From Sideroxyarcus sp. (lineage in GTDB: Bacteria > Pseudomonadota > Gammaproteobacteria > Burkholderiales > Gallionellaceae), in contig JAUSBC010000018.1 in assembly GCA_030652215.1 (NCBI GenBank), positions 1-64,000 on the forward strand: 64,000 nucleotides of DNA. Reading direction: 5' to 3'. Positions 27,817-36,411 of the stretch are shown here, piece after piece. The notes below the pieces were generated by a model. The model saw only the letters and a list, made by a program, of their open reading frames with translations, ran no database searches and was not told the origin of the DNA. Each line of letters starts with the position of its first letter. Within the stretch, counting starts at the first letter, position 1. Made by a program: the position numbers and the translations under genes.

Positions 27817-28662
27817 ATGAAACCGGAAACCGTGGAGGACCTTGAAATTCGGCTGCTGCTGGAAGGCATCCATCACATTTACGGCTACGACTTCCGCGAG
27901 TATGCCCAATCCTCGATCAAGCGCAGGCTGACCCACTGGCTGGCCGAGTCCGAATTCGGCACGTTCTCCGAAGCGCAATCGCGACTGTTGCGCGAGCGCA
28001 GCCTGTTCGAAGATCTGCTGCGCACAATCACGGTCAACGTCACCGAAATGTTTCGCGATCCGGCCTTCTTCAAGTCGGTGCGCGAGCAAGTGGTGCCGTT
28101 CCTCAAGACCTATCCCTTCGTCAAAATTTGGCATGCCGGCTGCGCCACCGGTGAGGAAGCCTATTCCATGGCGATCCTGCTCAACGAGGAAGGCATGGTG
28201 GGGCGCTACCGGATCTACGCGACGGACATCAACGAGACCGTGCTGGATAAGGCGGAAGAGGGCGTGATGCCGCTGGCCCAGATGCAACGCTTCACGCGCA
28301 ACTACCAGCAGAGCGGCGGCGCGGCCTCGTTCGCCAACTACTATTCCGCCCGCCACGACCACGCCATCCTCAATCCCTCCCTGAAGCAGGACATCGTGTT
28401 TTCCCCGCACAATCTCGCCACCGATGCGGCATTCGGGGAAATGAACATGGTGCTGTGCCGGAACGTGATGATCTATTTCAAGCATTCCCTCAAGGAGCGC
28501 TGCCTGCAGCTGTTCGACGACAGTCTGCGTGCCGGCGGTTTCCTGTGCCTGGGACTCAAGGAAACGCTGGCGACAAAAGAAATCAACGCGACGTACGAGG
28601 AGCTCGCACCTCCCCTGCGCATCTACCGTAAACGCTACCTCACTCAGGCGGAGACCAGATGA
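27817..28662 (+). CDS. CheR-type protein-glutamate methyltransferase
   Basis: 281-residue SAM-dependent methyltransferase of the CheR family. The N-terminal helical domain (GYDFREYAQSSIKRRL) precedes the Rossmann domain with VNVTEMFRDPAFF, KIWHAGCATGEEAYSMAI and the core NMVLCRNVMIYF. Lying between two hybrid kinases with no cheB, cheA or cheW nearby, it more likely serves a kinase-linked adaptation circuit than flagellar chemotaxis. The stop overlaps the next gene by ATGA. Confidence 0.93.
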   Translation: MKPETVEDLEIRLLLEGIHHIYGYDFREYAQSSIKRRLTHWLAESEFGTFSEAQSRLLRERSLFEDLLRTITVNVTEMFRDPAFFKSVREQVVPFLKTYPFVKIWHAGCATGEEAYSMAILLNEEGMVGRYRIYATDINETVLDKAEEGVMPLAQMQRFTRNYQQSGGAASFANYYSARHDHAILNPSLKQDIVFSPHNLATDAAFGEMNMVLCRNVMIYFKHSLKERCLQLFDDSLRAGGFLCLGLKETLATKEINATYEELAPPLRIYRKRYLTQAETR

Positions 28663-30500
28663 TCGACGAAAACACAGCCATTCTGCTGGTGGACGACCGT
28701 CCGGAAAACCTGGTGGCCCTGGAGGCCGTGCTGGATTTTCCGGGACTGGATCTGGTGAAAGCGGGATCGGGGAACGAAGCGCTCAAGCTCAGCCTGAAGC
28801 GGGACTTCGCACTGGTGCTGCTGGACGTGCAGATGCCCGGCATGAGCGGGTTCGAAACCGCAGAGTTGATGCGGGCCAATCCCAAGACCAGGCATTTGCC
28901 CATCATCTTTGTGACCGCAGGCATGGGCGATGCGCAACTCCAGTTCAAGGGCTACGAACTGGGGGCGGTGGATTATCTGATCAAGCCCTTCGAGCCCCAC
29001 GTCCTGCAAAGCAAGGTGAAAGTGTTCCGGGAGCTGCATTGCCAGCGCCGCAAACTCGAACACGCCCACCAGGAGCAGATGTTCGATGCCATGCGCGAAG
29101 GCTACGTGCGCTGCAAAATGCTGTACGAAGACGGCCGGCCGGCGGACTGTGTGTGCATCAATGCGAATTCCATCGTCGAGCAGACCGCGGGCATCGGCAG
29201 TATTGCGGGTTTGAAAGCCAGCGAGATCATTCCCGGAATTTGCGAAACCAACCCGGAAGCCTTTGCGATCTGCGGAAGGGTGGCGGCCACCGGTAATCCG
29301 GAAATTTTCGAAATGCATCTGGAGCAAACGGGGCAATGGTATTCCGTATCCGTTTACAGCACGGAAAAATCGTACTTCGTTGCCATGATTCAGGACATCA
29401 CCGAGCGCGAACTGGCCAAGCAGGAAATGCTGGTCATGAACAACCAGCTGACGCACGAAGTTGCCAAGCGAACTTCCGATCTGGCCGCACTCACCGCGCA
29501 TATCCAGGATATCGCGGAAGCGGAGCGGGCCCGTATTGCGCGCGAACTGCATGACGAACTGGGCAGCGCGCTGGTCGGCATGGCCATGGAAGTCGGGCAC
29601 CTGAAAGGAAAAACAACGGATGCCACGCTGGAGAAGGGCCTGTCCGCCATTAAGGAACTCATTTCAAGTGCCATCCAGATTCAGCGCAACGTCATCAACC
29701 AGCTCTATCCGAATGTTCTCGCCAATGACGGTTTCGCCAGCGCGGTGGAATGGCTGGTCACTGAATTCAGGCAGCACTCTGGTATCGAGGTTGAACTGCT
29801 CCTGCACCAGGAACAAATCGACATGCAGCAGACTTTTGCGCTGGCAGCCTATCGCATCACGCAGGAATGCCTGACCAACATTGCCAAGCACGCCGGGGCC
29901 AGCAAAGTGCTGGTCGAGGCCGGCGCCGAGGACGGATTCCTCGATCTGACCATACACGACAACGGCAAAGGATTGCCCGCCGAAGTAAAGAACGGCGGAC
30001 ACGGAATATTCGGCATGATGGAGCGTGCGCGCTATCTGGGCGGTTCGATGGAGATCGGCAGCGAGGACGGCAAGGGTACGACGGCCCGGCTGCGCATCCC
30101 CCTGGCCGAACCAAAACTGAAAAGCAAAAAGCGCGTATTGGTGGTCGATGATCACGCCATCGTGCGCGATGCCTTGCGGCGGCTGCTCGGCGACACGGAC
30201 GATTTCTCGGTCGAAGGCGAGGCGGCAGACGGGAAAACCGCCGTGCAGATGGCAATCGACGGGGACTGGGATGTGATGCTGCTGGATATTTCCCTGCCGA
30301 AGATGAACGGCCTGGTCGTGCTCGAAGAAGTCATGGCTGTGAAGTCCAGCCTGCCCGTCATCATGCTCAGCAGCTACTCGCAGGACGTATACGGCGACGA
30401 AGCGGTTGCTAAAGGAGCGGCCTGCTACCTGGAGAAGGGCGAAACCGAAAGGCTGGTCGAGACCATGCGGCGCGTCACGTTGCTTTATCAGCCCATTTGA
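28659..30500 (+). CDS. REC-PAS-HisKA_3 kinase-REC hybrid signalling protein
   Basis: 613-residue soluble protein. An N-terminal receiver (Asp56 in LLDVQMP) is followed by a PAS-like domain (about 145-265) and a NarX/UhpB-type kinase with phospho-His298 in RIARELHDELGSA and ATPase motif DNGKGLP. The C-terminal receiver (VLVVDDHAIVRDAL, Asp543 in LLDISLP) resembles NarL-type receivers but has no helix-turn-helix after it; the protein ends shortly past the receiver. It could accept phosphate from the upstream kinase and relay it to an unlinked regulator. Confidence 0.93.
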   Translation: MIDENTAILLVDDRPENLVALEAVLDFPGLDLVKAGSGNEALKLSLKRDFALVLLDVQMPGMSGFETAELMRANPKTRHLPIIFVTAGMGDAQLQFKGYELGAVDYLIKPFEPHVLQSKVKVFRELHCQRRKLEHAHQEQMFDAMREGYVRCKMLYEDGRPADCVCINANSIVEQTAGIGSIAGLKASEIIPGICETNPEAFAICGRVAATGNPEIFEMHLEQTGQWYSVSVYSTEKSYFVAMIQDITERELAKQEMLVMNNQLTHEVAKRTSDLAALTAHIQDIAEAERARIARELHDELGSALVGMAMEVGHLKGKTTDATLEKGLSAIKELISSAIQIQRNVINQLYPNVLANDGFASAVEWLVTEFRQHSGIEVELLLHQEQIDMQQTFALAAYRITQECLTNIAKHAGASKVLVEAGAEDGFLDLTIHDNGKGLPAEVKNGGHGIFGMMERARYLGGSMEIGSEDGKGTTARLRIPLAEPKLKSKKRVLVVDDHAIVRDALRRLLGDTDDFSVEGEAADGKTAVQMAIDGDWDVMLLDISLPKMNGLVVLEEVMAVKSSLPVIMLSSYSQDVYGDEAVAKGAACYLEKGETERLVETMRRVTLLYQPI

Positions 30501-30514
30501 ACCAACACCCCCCA

Positions 30515-30550
30515 ACTGCGCAGGTTGGGCAAAGCGCAGCGTGCCCAACA
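30515..30550. repeat. Single arm of the GTAGGTTGGGC palindromic repeat
   Basis: CAGGTTGGGCAAAGCGCAGC and the following GTGCCCAAC match the left arm of the palindrome at 36299-36374 almost exactly, but the opposite arm is absent. The bases just before (CCAACTGCGCAGGTTGG) make a small local hairpin. It sits between the kinase gene and the 3' end of zwf. Confidence 0.7.
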
Positions 30551-30652
30551 CGCACCCGCTCTTCGCAGCGGTCGGGCGCATCCGCGTTGGCGATGTGCTC
30601 CGGTTCGCCGCCCATTTTATTTTCGCGGTCGCCTATCGAAATTCATGCGCCG

Positions 30653-32167
30653 TTACGGCATGGAGATGGTGGGCGTGAGCCAACTGTTGCCATCGCGCGC
30701 CACCATCAGGTCGGCCGATTCCGGCCCCCAAGATCCCGCTGCGTAGTTGGGGAAATCCAGCGCCGGATTTTCCGCCCAGACCTCAATGACCGGCATGAGC
30801 AGCGACCATGCCGCTTCCACCTGATCGGTACGCATGAACAGCGTGGCATCGCCGACCATGACATCCCACAGCAGCGTTTCGTAGGCGGCCGGCACCTCGA
30901 CCTGAAATGCCTGCGAGTAGCAGAAGCGCATGTCGACAGGGCGCAGGCGCAACATCGGCCCGGGTTCCTTGGCCATGAATTTGAGCACGATACCCTGCTC
31001 GGGACTCAGCTGTATGACGAGCCGCGTCGGTTGCGAATTCAGGCCCGCCGAGGCCGGAAATGCCCGATGCGGAACGTCGCGGAAGCGGATGGAAATTTCC
31101 GACACGCCGGCCGCGAGGCGCTTGCCGGTGCGCAAATAGAACGGGACGCCCTGCCAGCGCCAGTTGTCGATATACAGCTTGAGCGCTGCATAGGTTTCCG
31201 TGTTCGAATGCGGGTCGACCTTGGGCTCGTCGCGGTAGGCGGGTAGTTTCGCGCCCTGTATCCAGCCCTCGGCATACTGGCCGCGCGCGGCAAAGGCGCT
31301 CACCATGTCGTGCGTTATCGGGCGCACGGCACGCAGCACATCGGCCTTCTTGCCCCGAATGTCGTCCGCATCGTAGTTAACCGGCGGCTCCATGGCGACC
31401 AGGCACAGCAACTGGAACAGGTGATTCTGCACCATGTCGCGCAGCGCGCCGGTATGTTCGTAGAAGCTGCCGCGCTGCTCCACGCCCAGGGTTTCGGCCA
31501 CGGTGATGGTGACGTGATCCACATAGCGCCGGTTCCATATGGGCTCAAAAATCGGGTTCGCAAAACGCATGGCCAGAATGTTCTGCACGGTTTCTTTGCC
31601 CAGAAAATGATCGATGCGAAACAGTTGCCGTTCTTCGAAAATCCGGCCCAGTGCATCGTTGGTTGCGCGGAAGGATGCCAAATCGTTGCCGAGCGGCTTT
31701 TCCACCACCAGGCGCACATGGTCGCGATCCTGCGTCAGCCCGGCGGCGCTAATACCGAGCGCAATCGGCTCGAACAGCGAAGGTGGTGTGGCGAGGTAGA
31801 ACACGCGATCAGTCTTGTTGCCCCAATCGGCTTCCTGCGCGGCCAACGTTTGGGCCAGGTTCCTGAAGCCCGCAGGGTCGGTCGCGTCCAGCTTGATGTG
31901 GCGGATCATGCCGGAAAAGGCTTGCCAGGCATCTGCAGGCGGCACTCCGCGGCGCGAATTCTTGGCAACCCCGACGCGATAGTGTTCGACGAGCGCGGCA
32001 TCGTCGCTGTCGGCGCGGCCAACGGCCAGCAGCCGGAAGCGCTTCGGCAGCCGATCATCGAGGAACAGGTTGAACAGGGCCGGCACCACCTGGCGCCACG
32101 ACAGGTCGCCGCTGGCGCCGAACAGGACAAACAGCGTATCGCCCGGGACTTTCGTCGTTTTCATCAT
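30653..32167 (-). CDS. zwf: Zwf, glucose-6-phosphate 1-dehydrogenase
   Basis: 504-residue NADP-dependent entry enzyme of the oxidative pentose phosphate pathway. The coenzyme motif LFGASGDLSWRQ and the active-site signature RIDHFLGKE are intact. Start at 32167 (ATGATG) with AGGAG 7 bases before; the frame extends upstream only over non-coding sequence. It is divergent from gnd and pgl, making a compact G6P to Ru5P cluster. Confidence 0.97.
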   Translation of the reverse strand: MMKTTKVPGDTLFVLFGASGDLSWRQVVPALFNLFLDDRLPKRFRLLAVGRADSDDAALVEHYRVGVAKNSRRGVPPADAWQAFSGMIRHIKLDATDPAGFRNLAQTLAAQEADWGNKTDRVFYLATPPSLFEPIALGISAAGLTQDRDHVRLVVEKPLGNDLASFRATNDALGRIFEERQLFRIDHFLGKETVQNILAMRFANPIFEPIWNRRYVDHVTITVAETLGVEQRGSFYEHTGALRDMVQNHLFQLLCLVAMEPPVNYDADDIRGKKADVLRAVRPITHDMVSAFAARGQYAEGWIQGAKLPAYRDEPKVDPHSNTETYAALKLYIDNWRWQGVPFYLRTGKRLAAGVSEISIRFRDVPHRAFPASAGLNSQPTRLVIQLSPEQGIVLKFMAKEPGPMLRLRPVDMRFCYSQAFQVEVPAAYETLLWDVMVGDATLFMRTDQVEAAWSLLMPVIEVWAENPALDFPNYAAGSWGPESADLMVARDGNSWLTPTISMP

Positions 32168-32380
32168 AGCGTTCTCCTGGATGCGCCAATTTTTGACCCG
32201 GCATGGCGCGCTGCGTTCCACCCTTGTCGGAGGCGGGTTATGACGACCGCTTGGATTTACCTGCAGCTGCTGCCATCAGGTATGAACAGTAGAAAAATAT
32301 TTCGCGGAAAGGTGTAAGGTGACTGCTGTCGCCCGATGAGCCGGGCTGAAGTTGCTGTCGATTGTACAGGAGAGTCCGTT

Positions 32381-33358
32381 ATGCAAATCGCAATGGTGGG
32401 ACTGGGACGCATGGGGGCCAACATGGCGCGTCGCCTGATGCAGGGCGGCCACAAGTGCGTGGTATATGATCAGAATCCGCAAGCCGTGGCGCAACTGGTT
32501 GCCGAAGGCGCGACCGGCGCAAGCAGCCTGCGCGATCTGGCAGAACGGCTGGCGCCGCCGCGTACTGCCTGGATCATGGTTCCGGCAGGCGACATCACCG
32601 AAAAAACGGTGACCGAACTGGCCGGATATTTTGCAGCGGGCGATGCCGTCATCGACGGCGGCAACAGCTATTTCAAAGATGATGTGCGGCGCGCGGGCAT
32701 GCTTGCCGAACGCGGCATCCATTATCTCGATGCCGGTACCAGCGGCGGCGTGTGGGGGCTGGAGCGCGGCTACTGCCTGATGGTGGGCGGCGATGCCGCT
32801 GCGGTTCAGCGCCTGGAGCCGGTGTTGCGCACACTGGCACCGGGTGCTTCCGGCATACCGCCCTCGCCGGAAAGAATGCCCGGCAGCAGTGCCGAGCAGG
32901 GCTGGCTGTATTGCGGGCCGCCGGGGGCGGGACACTTCGTCAAGATGGTGCATAACGGCATTGAGTACGGCCTGATGCAGGCTTACGCCGAAGGCTTCGA
33001 TATTCTCAAGAACGCCAATGCCGAGACATTGCCGGCGGCAGAGCGCTACGATTTGAATTTGCCCGACATCGCCGAGCTCTGGCGGCGCGGCAGCGTGGTC
33101 ACTTCCTGGCTGCTGGATCTGTCGGCAGAAGCGCTGGCGCGTAATCCGGATCTGTCGAACTACAGCGGCTTCGTGCAAGACTCCGGCGAGGGGCGCTGGA
33201 CCGTGCAGGCCGCCCTCGACGAGGCCGTGCCGGCCGAGGTGCTCACTGCGGCGCTCTATGCCCGCTTTCGCTCGCGCCAGGAACATACCTTCGCCGACAA
33301 AGTGTTGTCCGCCATGCGCCACGGTTTCGGCGGCCACGTCGAACCGCCCAGGAAATAA
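32381..33358 (+). CDS. gnd: 6-phosphogluconate dehydrogenase, decarboxylating (short YqeC/GndA type)
   Basis: 325 residues, the short form of 6PGDH. It has Rossmann [22 protein letters not shown], the substrate motif [14 protein letters not shown] and [11 protein letters not shown] with the catalytic Lys. Short forms are commonly NAD-preferring, which cannot be confirmed here. AGGAG precedes ATG 32381. pgl follows after 8 bases. Confidence 0.95.
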   Translation: MQIAMVGLGRMGANMARRLMQGGHKCVVYDQNPQAVAQLVAEGATGASSLRDLAERLAPPRTAWIMVPAGDITEKTVTELAGYFAAGDAVIDGGNSYFKDDVRRAGMLAERGIHYLDAGTSGGVWGLERGYCLMVGGDAAAVQRLEPVLRTLAPGASGIPPSPERMPGSSAEQGWLYCGPPGAGHFVKMVHNGIEYGLMQAYAEGFDILKNANAETLPAAERYDLNLPDIAELWRRGSVVTSWLLDLSAEALARNPDLSNYSGFVQDSGEGRWTVQAALDEAVPAEVLTAALYARFRSRQEHTFADKVLSAMRHGFGGHVEPPRK

Positions 33359-33366
33359 CCCCGGCT

Positions 33367-34050
33367 ATGCAGTCGTCGCAAACATGCCGCTGGCACGAGT
33401 TCAATAACAGAGCCCCCTTCGAACAGGCTGCCAGCCGCGATATTCTGGAGGCCGCACAACGCGCTATCGAGGCGCAGGGCGCTTTCCGTATCGTTCTGGC
33501 CGGCGGCAATACGCCGCGCGATATTTACCGCATGCTTTGCCATGCCGATACCGACTGGTCTGCATGGCATATCTATTTCGGCGACGAGCGTTGTCTGCCC
33601 GCCGACCACCCCGAGCGCAACAGCAGCATGGCGCGCAGCGTGTGGTTCGATCATGTGGCCGTGCCTCTGCGTCAAATCCACGTGATTCCGGCGGAGTTGG
33701 GTCCTCAAAAAGCGGCGGCCAACTATGCGCGGGAATTGGCAGGAATAGCAGAATTTGATTTGGTGCTGCTTGGCTTGGGCGAGGACGGCCACACTGCCAG
33801 CCTGTTTCCGGGCGGCGCCTGGGAACACGCGAACGCATGGCCTGACGTCCTTCCGGTGCACGATGCGCCCAAGCCTCCCTCGCATCGCGTGTCGCTCAGT
33901 CCGGCGCGCCTGAGTCATGCCGCGCGAGTGATGTTTCTGGCAAGCGGCGAGAGCAAGCATGAGGCGGTAATGAAATGGCGCGCCGGCGTTGCAATACCGG
34001 CGAGCAGAATATGTCCGGCCGGCGGCGTGGACATTTTCTTGTGCACCTGA
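33367..34050 (+). CDS. pgl: Pgl, 6-phosphogluconolactonase (DevB type)
   Basis: 227-residue lactonase linking Zwf and Gnd. Motifs: LAGGNTPRDIYR, YFGDERCLPADHPERN and LLGLGEDGHTASLFPG. It is in an operon with gnd and close to the divergent zwf, so all three oxidative pentose phosphate steps are encoded within 3.4 kb. Confidence 0.95.
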   Translation: MQSSQTCRWHEFNNRAPFEQAASRDILEAAQRAIEAQGAFRIVLAGGNTPRDIYRMLCHADTDWSAWHIYFGDERCLPADHPERNSSMARSVWFDHVAVPLRQIHVIPAELGPQKAAANYARELAGIAEFDLVLLGLGEDGHTASLFPGGAWEHANAWPDVLPVHDAPKPPSHRVSLSPARLSHAARVMFLASGESKHEAVMKWRAGVAIPASRICPAGGVDIFLCT

Positions 34051-34067
34051 GGCATACCGAAACCGAA

Positions 34068-34133
34068 AAGCGCGTATTGGCGGTCGACGATCACGCCAGC
34101 GTGCGCGTCACCCTGCTGCACCAAGCGACTTGA
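34068..34133 (+). pseudogene. Remnant of a response-regulator receiver domain
   Basis: The 22-codon stretch translates to KRVLAVDDHASVRVTLL and a few more residues before a stop. It closely matches the start of the C-terminal receiver at 30127 (KRVLVVDDHAIVRDAL), and about 36 bases agree with roughly three mismatches at DNA level. There is no start codon or ribosome site. It appears to be a duplicated or recombined scrap of a NarL-type receiver gene left between pgl and the next gene. Confidence 0.65.
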
Positions 34134-34266
34134 AGGCGCGCAAAGCCGCTACCCCTGACTTGGGAGTGGAAACAGGGGCAGCACGGGCGGCGCGGTTCGA
34201 AGTGGTAAAATTGACCTCCTGATAAATTCTGGCTCGCGCGCCGCAAGGCGAAGGGCGGCTCTGCAA

Positions 34267-35586
34267 GTGGATATCGTATTACTACTGTTTTTGATCCTGC
34301 TTAACGGCTTTTTGGCGATGTCGGAAATCGCCGTCGTATCCGCGCGCAAAGCGCGCCTGCAGAAACTCGCCGATGACGACAGCCCCGGCGCGCAATCCGC
34401 CCTCGCGTTGAGCAACGAACCCTCAACCTTTCTTTCCACGGTACAGGTGGGCATCACCTCGGTGGGGATTCTGAGCGGCGCCATCGGCGAAACCGCGCTT
34501 GCCGATCCGCTGACGGTGTGGCTTGCGGGTTATTCTCTGCTGGAACCTTATGCCAGAGGCGTGGCGATGACCATCGTCGTCGCGGGTCTGACTTATTTCT
34601 CCGTCGTGATCGGAGAGCTGGTACCCAAACAACTGGGATTGCTGGCCCCGGAAAAAACCGCCTCGCTGGTTGCCGCGCCGATGAACATGCTGTCGCGGGC
34701 CACGCGTCCGGCGGTGTGGTTGCTGTCGGCATCTTCCGCATTCCTGTTGCGCCTGCTGGGCGCAGTCCGGCAGGAAGAGCCGCCCGTGACCGACGAGGAA
34801 ATCAAGGTGCTGATGGAGCAGGGCTCCGAAGCCGGCGTTTTTCACGAGAGCGAGCAGGCCATCGTTTCCAATGTGCTGCGTCTGGACGAGCAGCGCATCG
34901 GCGCGATCATGACGCACCGCAACGACATATACGTGCTCGACCTGGACGAACCCGAAACCGAAATTCGCAACCGCCTCGCCGAAAGCCCGTACACGCGCGT
35001 GGTCGTGTGCCGCGGCGGCATGGATCACATTGCGGGGATATTGCGCACGGCGGATCTGCTCAAGGACGCGCTGTCCGGCAGGCCGATTGCGGTTGAGCAA
35101 TCGCTGCGCCCCCCGCTCTACGTGCCGGAGGGCGTCACGACCACCCATTTGCTGGAAAACTTCCGCAAGTCACGCCAGCAATGCGCGCTGATTGTGGACG
35201 AGTACGGCGAATTGCAGGGCCTCGTCACGCTGACCGACGTGCTGACCTCCATCGTCGGCGAACTGCCCTCGTCGGACATACACGAAGAACTGGACGTGGT
35301 GGTTCGCAAAGACGGTTCGTGGCTTATAGACGGCAGCGTAAGTATCGAGCGCCTGAAAGACGTGCTGGCGACAAACGAAGAACTGCCCGGCGAAGAAGAA
35401 AATGCCTTCAACACTCTGGGCGGTTTCGTGATGCACGTGCTTGGGCACATACCCAGGGCGGCGGATTATTTCGAAGTGGCGGGATACCGTTTCGAAGTGA
35501 TGGACATGGACAAGAACCGGGTGGACAAAGTGCTGGTCGCGCTCAAGACGCCGCCGCTGCAAAAAGAGGAACTCACCGGAACATGA
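34267..35586 (+). CDS. CNNM/CorC-type membrane protein (DUF21-CBS-CorC)
   Basis: 439 residues with a GTG start. The DUF21 membrane domain (about 1-190, LNGFLAMSEIAVVSARKARL) is followed by a CBS pair (about 205-335) and a C-terminal CorC/HlyC transporter-associated domain (about 350-435, LPGEEENAFNTLGGFV). This architecture is found in magnesium/cobalt efflux-related proteins (YfjD, CorB, MpfA), often labelled hemolysin. Ion specificity is not visible. It stands alone. Confidence 0.92.
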   Translation: MDIVLLLFLILLNGFLAMSEIAVVSARKARLQKLADDDSPGAQSALALSNEPSTFLSTVQVGITSVGILSGAIGETALADPLTVWLAGYSLLEPYARGVAMTIVVAGLTYFSVVIGELVPKQLGLLAPEKTASLVAAPMNMLSRATRPAVWLLSASSAFLLRLLGAVRQEEPPVTDEEIKVLMEQGSEAGVFHESEQAIVSNVLRLDEQRIGAIMTHRNDIYVLDLDEPETEIRNRLAESPYTRVVVCRGGMDHIAGILRTADLLKDALSGRPIAVEQSLRPPLYVPEGVTTTHLLENFRKSRQQCALIVDEYGELQGLVTLTDVLTSIVGELPSSDIHEELDVVVRKDGSWLIDGSVSIERLKDVLATNEELPGEEENAFNTLGGFVMHVLGHIPRAADYFEVAGYRFEVMDMDKNRVDKVLVALKTPPLQKEELTGT

Positions 35587-35680
35587 TGATTCGCGCATGC
35601 CGAATTCGGCAACAAAGGCAGACCTGCACGCCCCGTGCCGCATGGTCGACCGATAACTGATTGCAGCCTGCCATACCGCC

Positions 35681-36226
35681 ATGCGTCCCAAACCCGCTCC
35701 GAATTACCTTGCTGGCTATCCGGCCGCACTGATTGAGCAGGTGCAGCAAGCAATCGCGCAAGACAAACTGGCCGCCCCGCTCCGGAAGAAATACCCGGTC
35801 GCGCACGAGGTTCGCACAGACCGGGCGCTGTACGACTATGTGCAGCAACTCAAAAGCGAACACCTGGGCAACGTCGGACAATTGAGCAAGGTGGCCTACG
35901 ACAGCAAGCTGCATATCATCAAAAACGCGCTGGGCACGCACACCACCGTCTCGCGCGTGCAGGGCGGCAATCTCAGGAGCAAACGCGAGATCCGTGTCGC
36001 GACCCTGTTCAAGGAAATGCCGCCGGAGTTCCTGCGCATGATCGTGGTACACGAACTGGCACACATGAAAGAGCGCGAGCACGACAAGGCGTTCTATCAA
36101 TTGTGCCGGCACATGGAACCGGACTATGCACAGCTGGAATTCGATCTGCGGGTTTACCTGACTTATCTGGAGGCGGGTGGTGCCAGATTGTGGTGTGGAG
36201 GCGGGGCGGTTGAATCGGGAGAATGA
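35681..36226 (+). CDS. YgjP-like (DUF45) zinc metallopeptidase
   Basis: 181-residue protein with the zinc motif HELAHMKEREHDKAFY near residues 126-141 (HExxH plus downstream His). Short members of this family are annotated as M48-like or WLM/YgjP peptidases, and E. coli YgjP has been described as a pyrophosphatase, so the activity is uncertain. There is no signal peptide. The last about 13 residues are Gly-rich and extend past the usual family end. Confidence 0.87.
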   Translation: MRPKPAPNYLAGYPAALIEQVQQAIAQDKLAAPLRKKYPVAHEVRTDRALYDYVQQLKSEHLGNVGQLSKVAYDSKLHIIKNALGTHTTVSRVQGGNLRSKREIRVATLFKEMPPEFLRMIVVHELAHMKEREHDKAFYQLCRHMEPDYAQLEFDLRVYLTYLEAGGARLWCGGGAVESGE

Positions 36227-36298
36227 ACTACGGGAATTGACACCCGGATTCCGCCGCGCTTCATCCAGGCTACCCGCTAACTGCGGTCATGTATTCAT

Positions 36299-36374
36299 GT
36301 AGGTTGGGCAAAGCGCAGCGTGCCCAACAGGCATCGTTGTCAATGTTGGGCACGCTACGCTTTGCCCAACCTAC
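36299..36374. repeat. Palindromic repeat, GTAGGTTGGGC family, complete copy
   Basis: Two 30-base arms (36299-36328 and 36345-36374) are reverse complements with one mismatch, separated by 16 bases. The arms read GTAGGTTGGGCAAAGCGCAG and on to GCCCAAC. Related copies lie at 30521 (half) and 43861 (interrupted). It is between two convergent genes. Confidence 0.9.
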
Positions 36375-36411
36375 GCATCTAAATCGAGAAGCAAAGTCCG
36401 GACCCTGTTCG

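Noticed and set aside
25161-27869. A 900-codon open frame antisense to the hybrid kinase, and similar long antisense frames opposite glyA, glnS and lpdA
   Set aside because: They mirror GC-rich codon structure of the real genes, have no family resemblance, and the sense genes have complete motifs.
30501-30652. The hairpin after the kinase gene as a rho-independent terminator
   Set aside because: There is no T run after it, and its sequence is a half copy of the dispersed GTAGGTTGGGC repeat.
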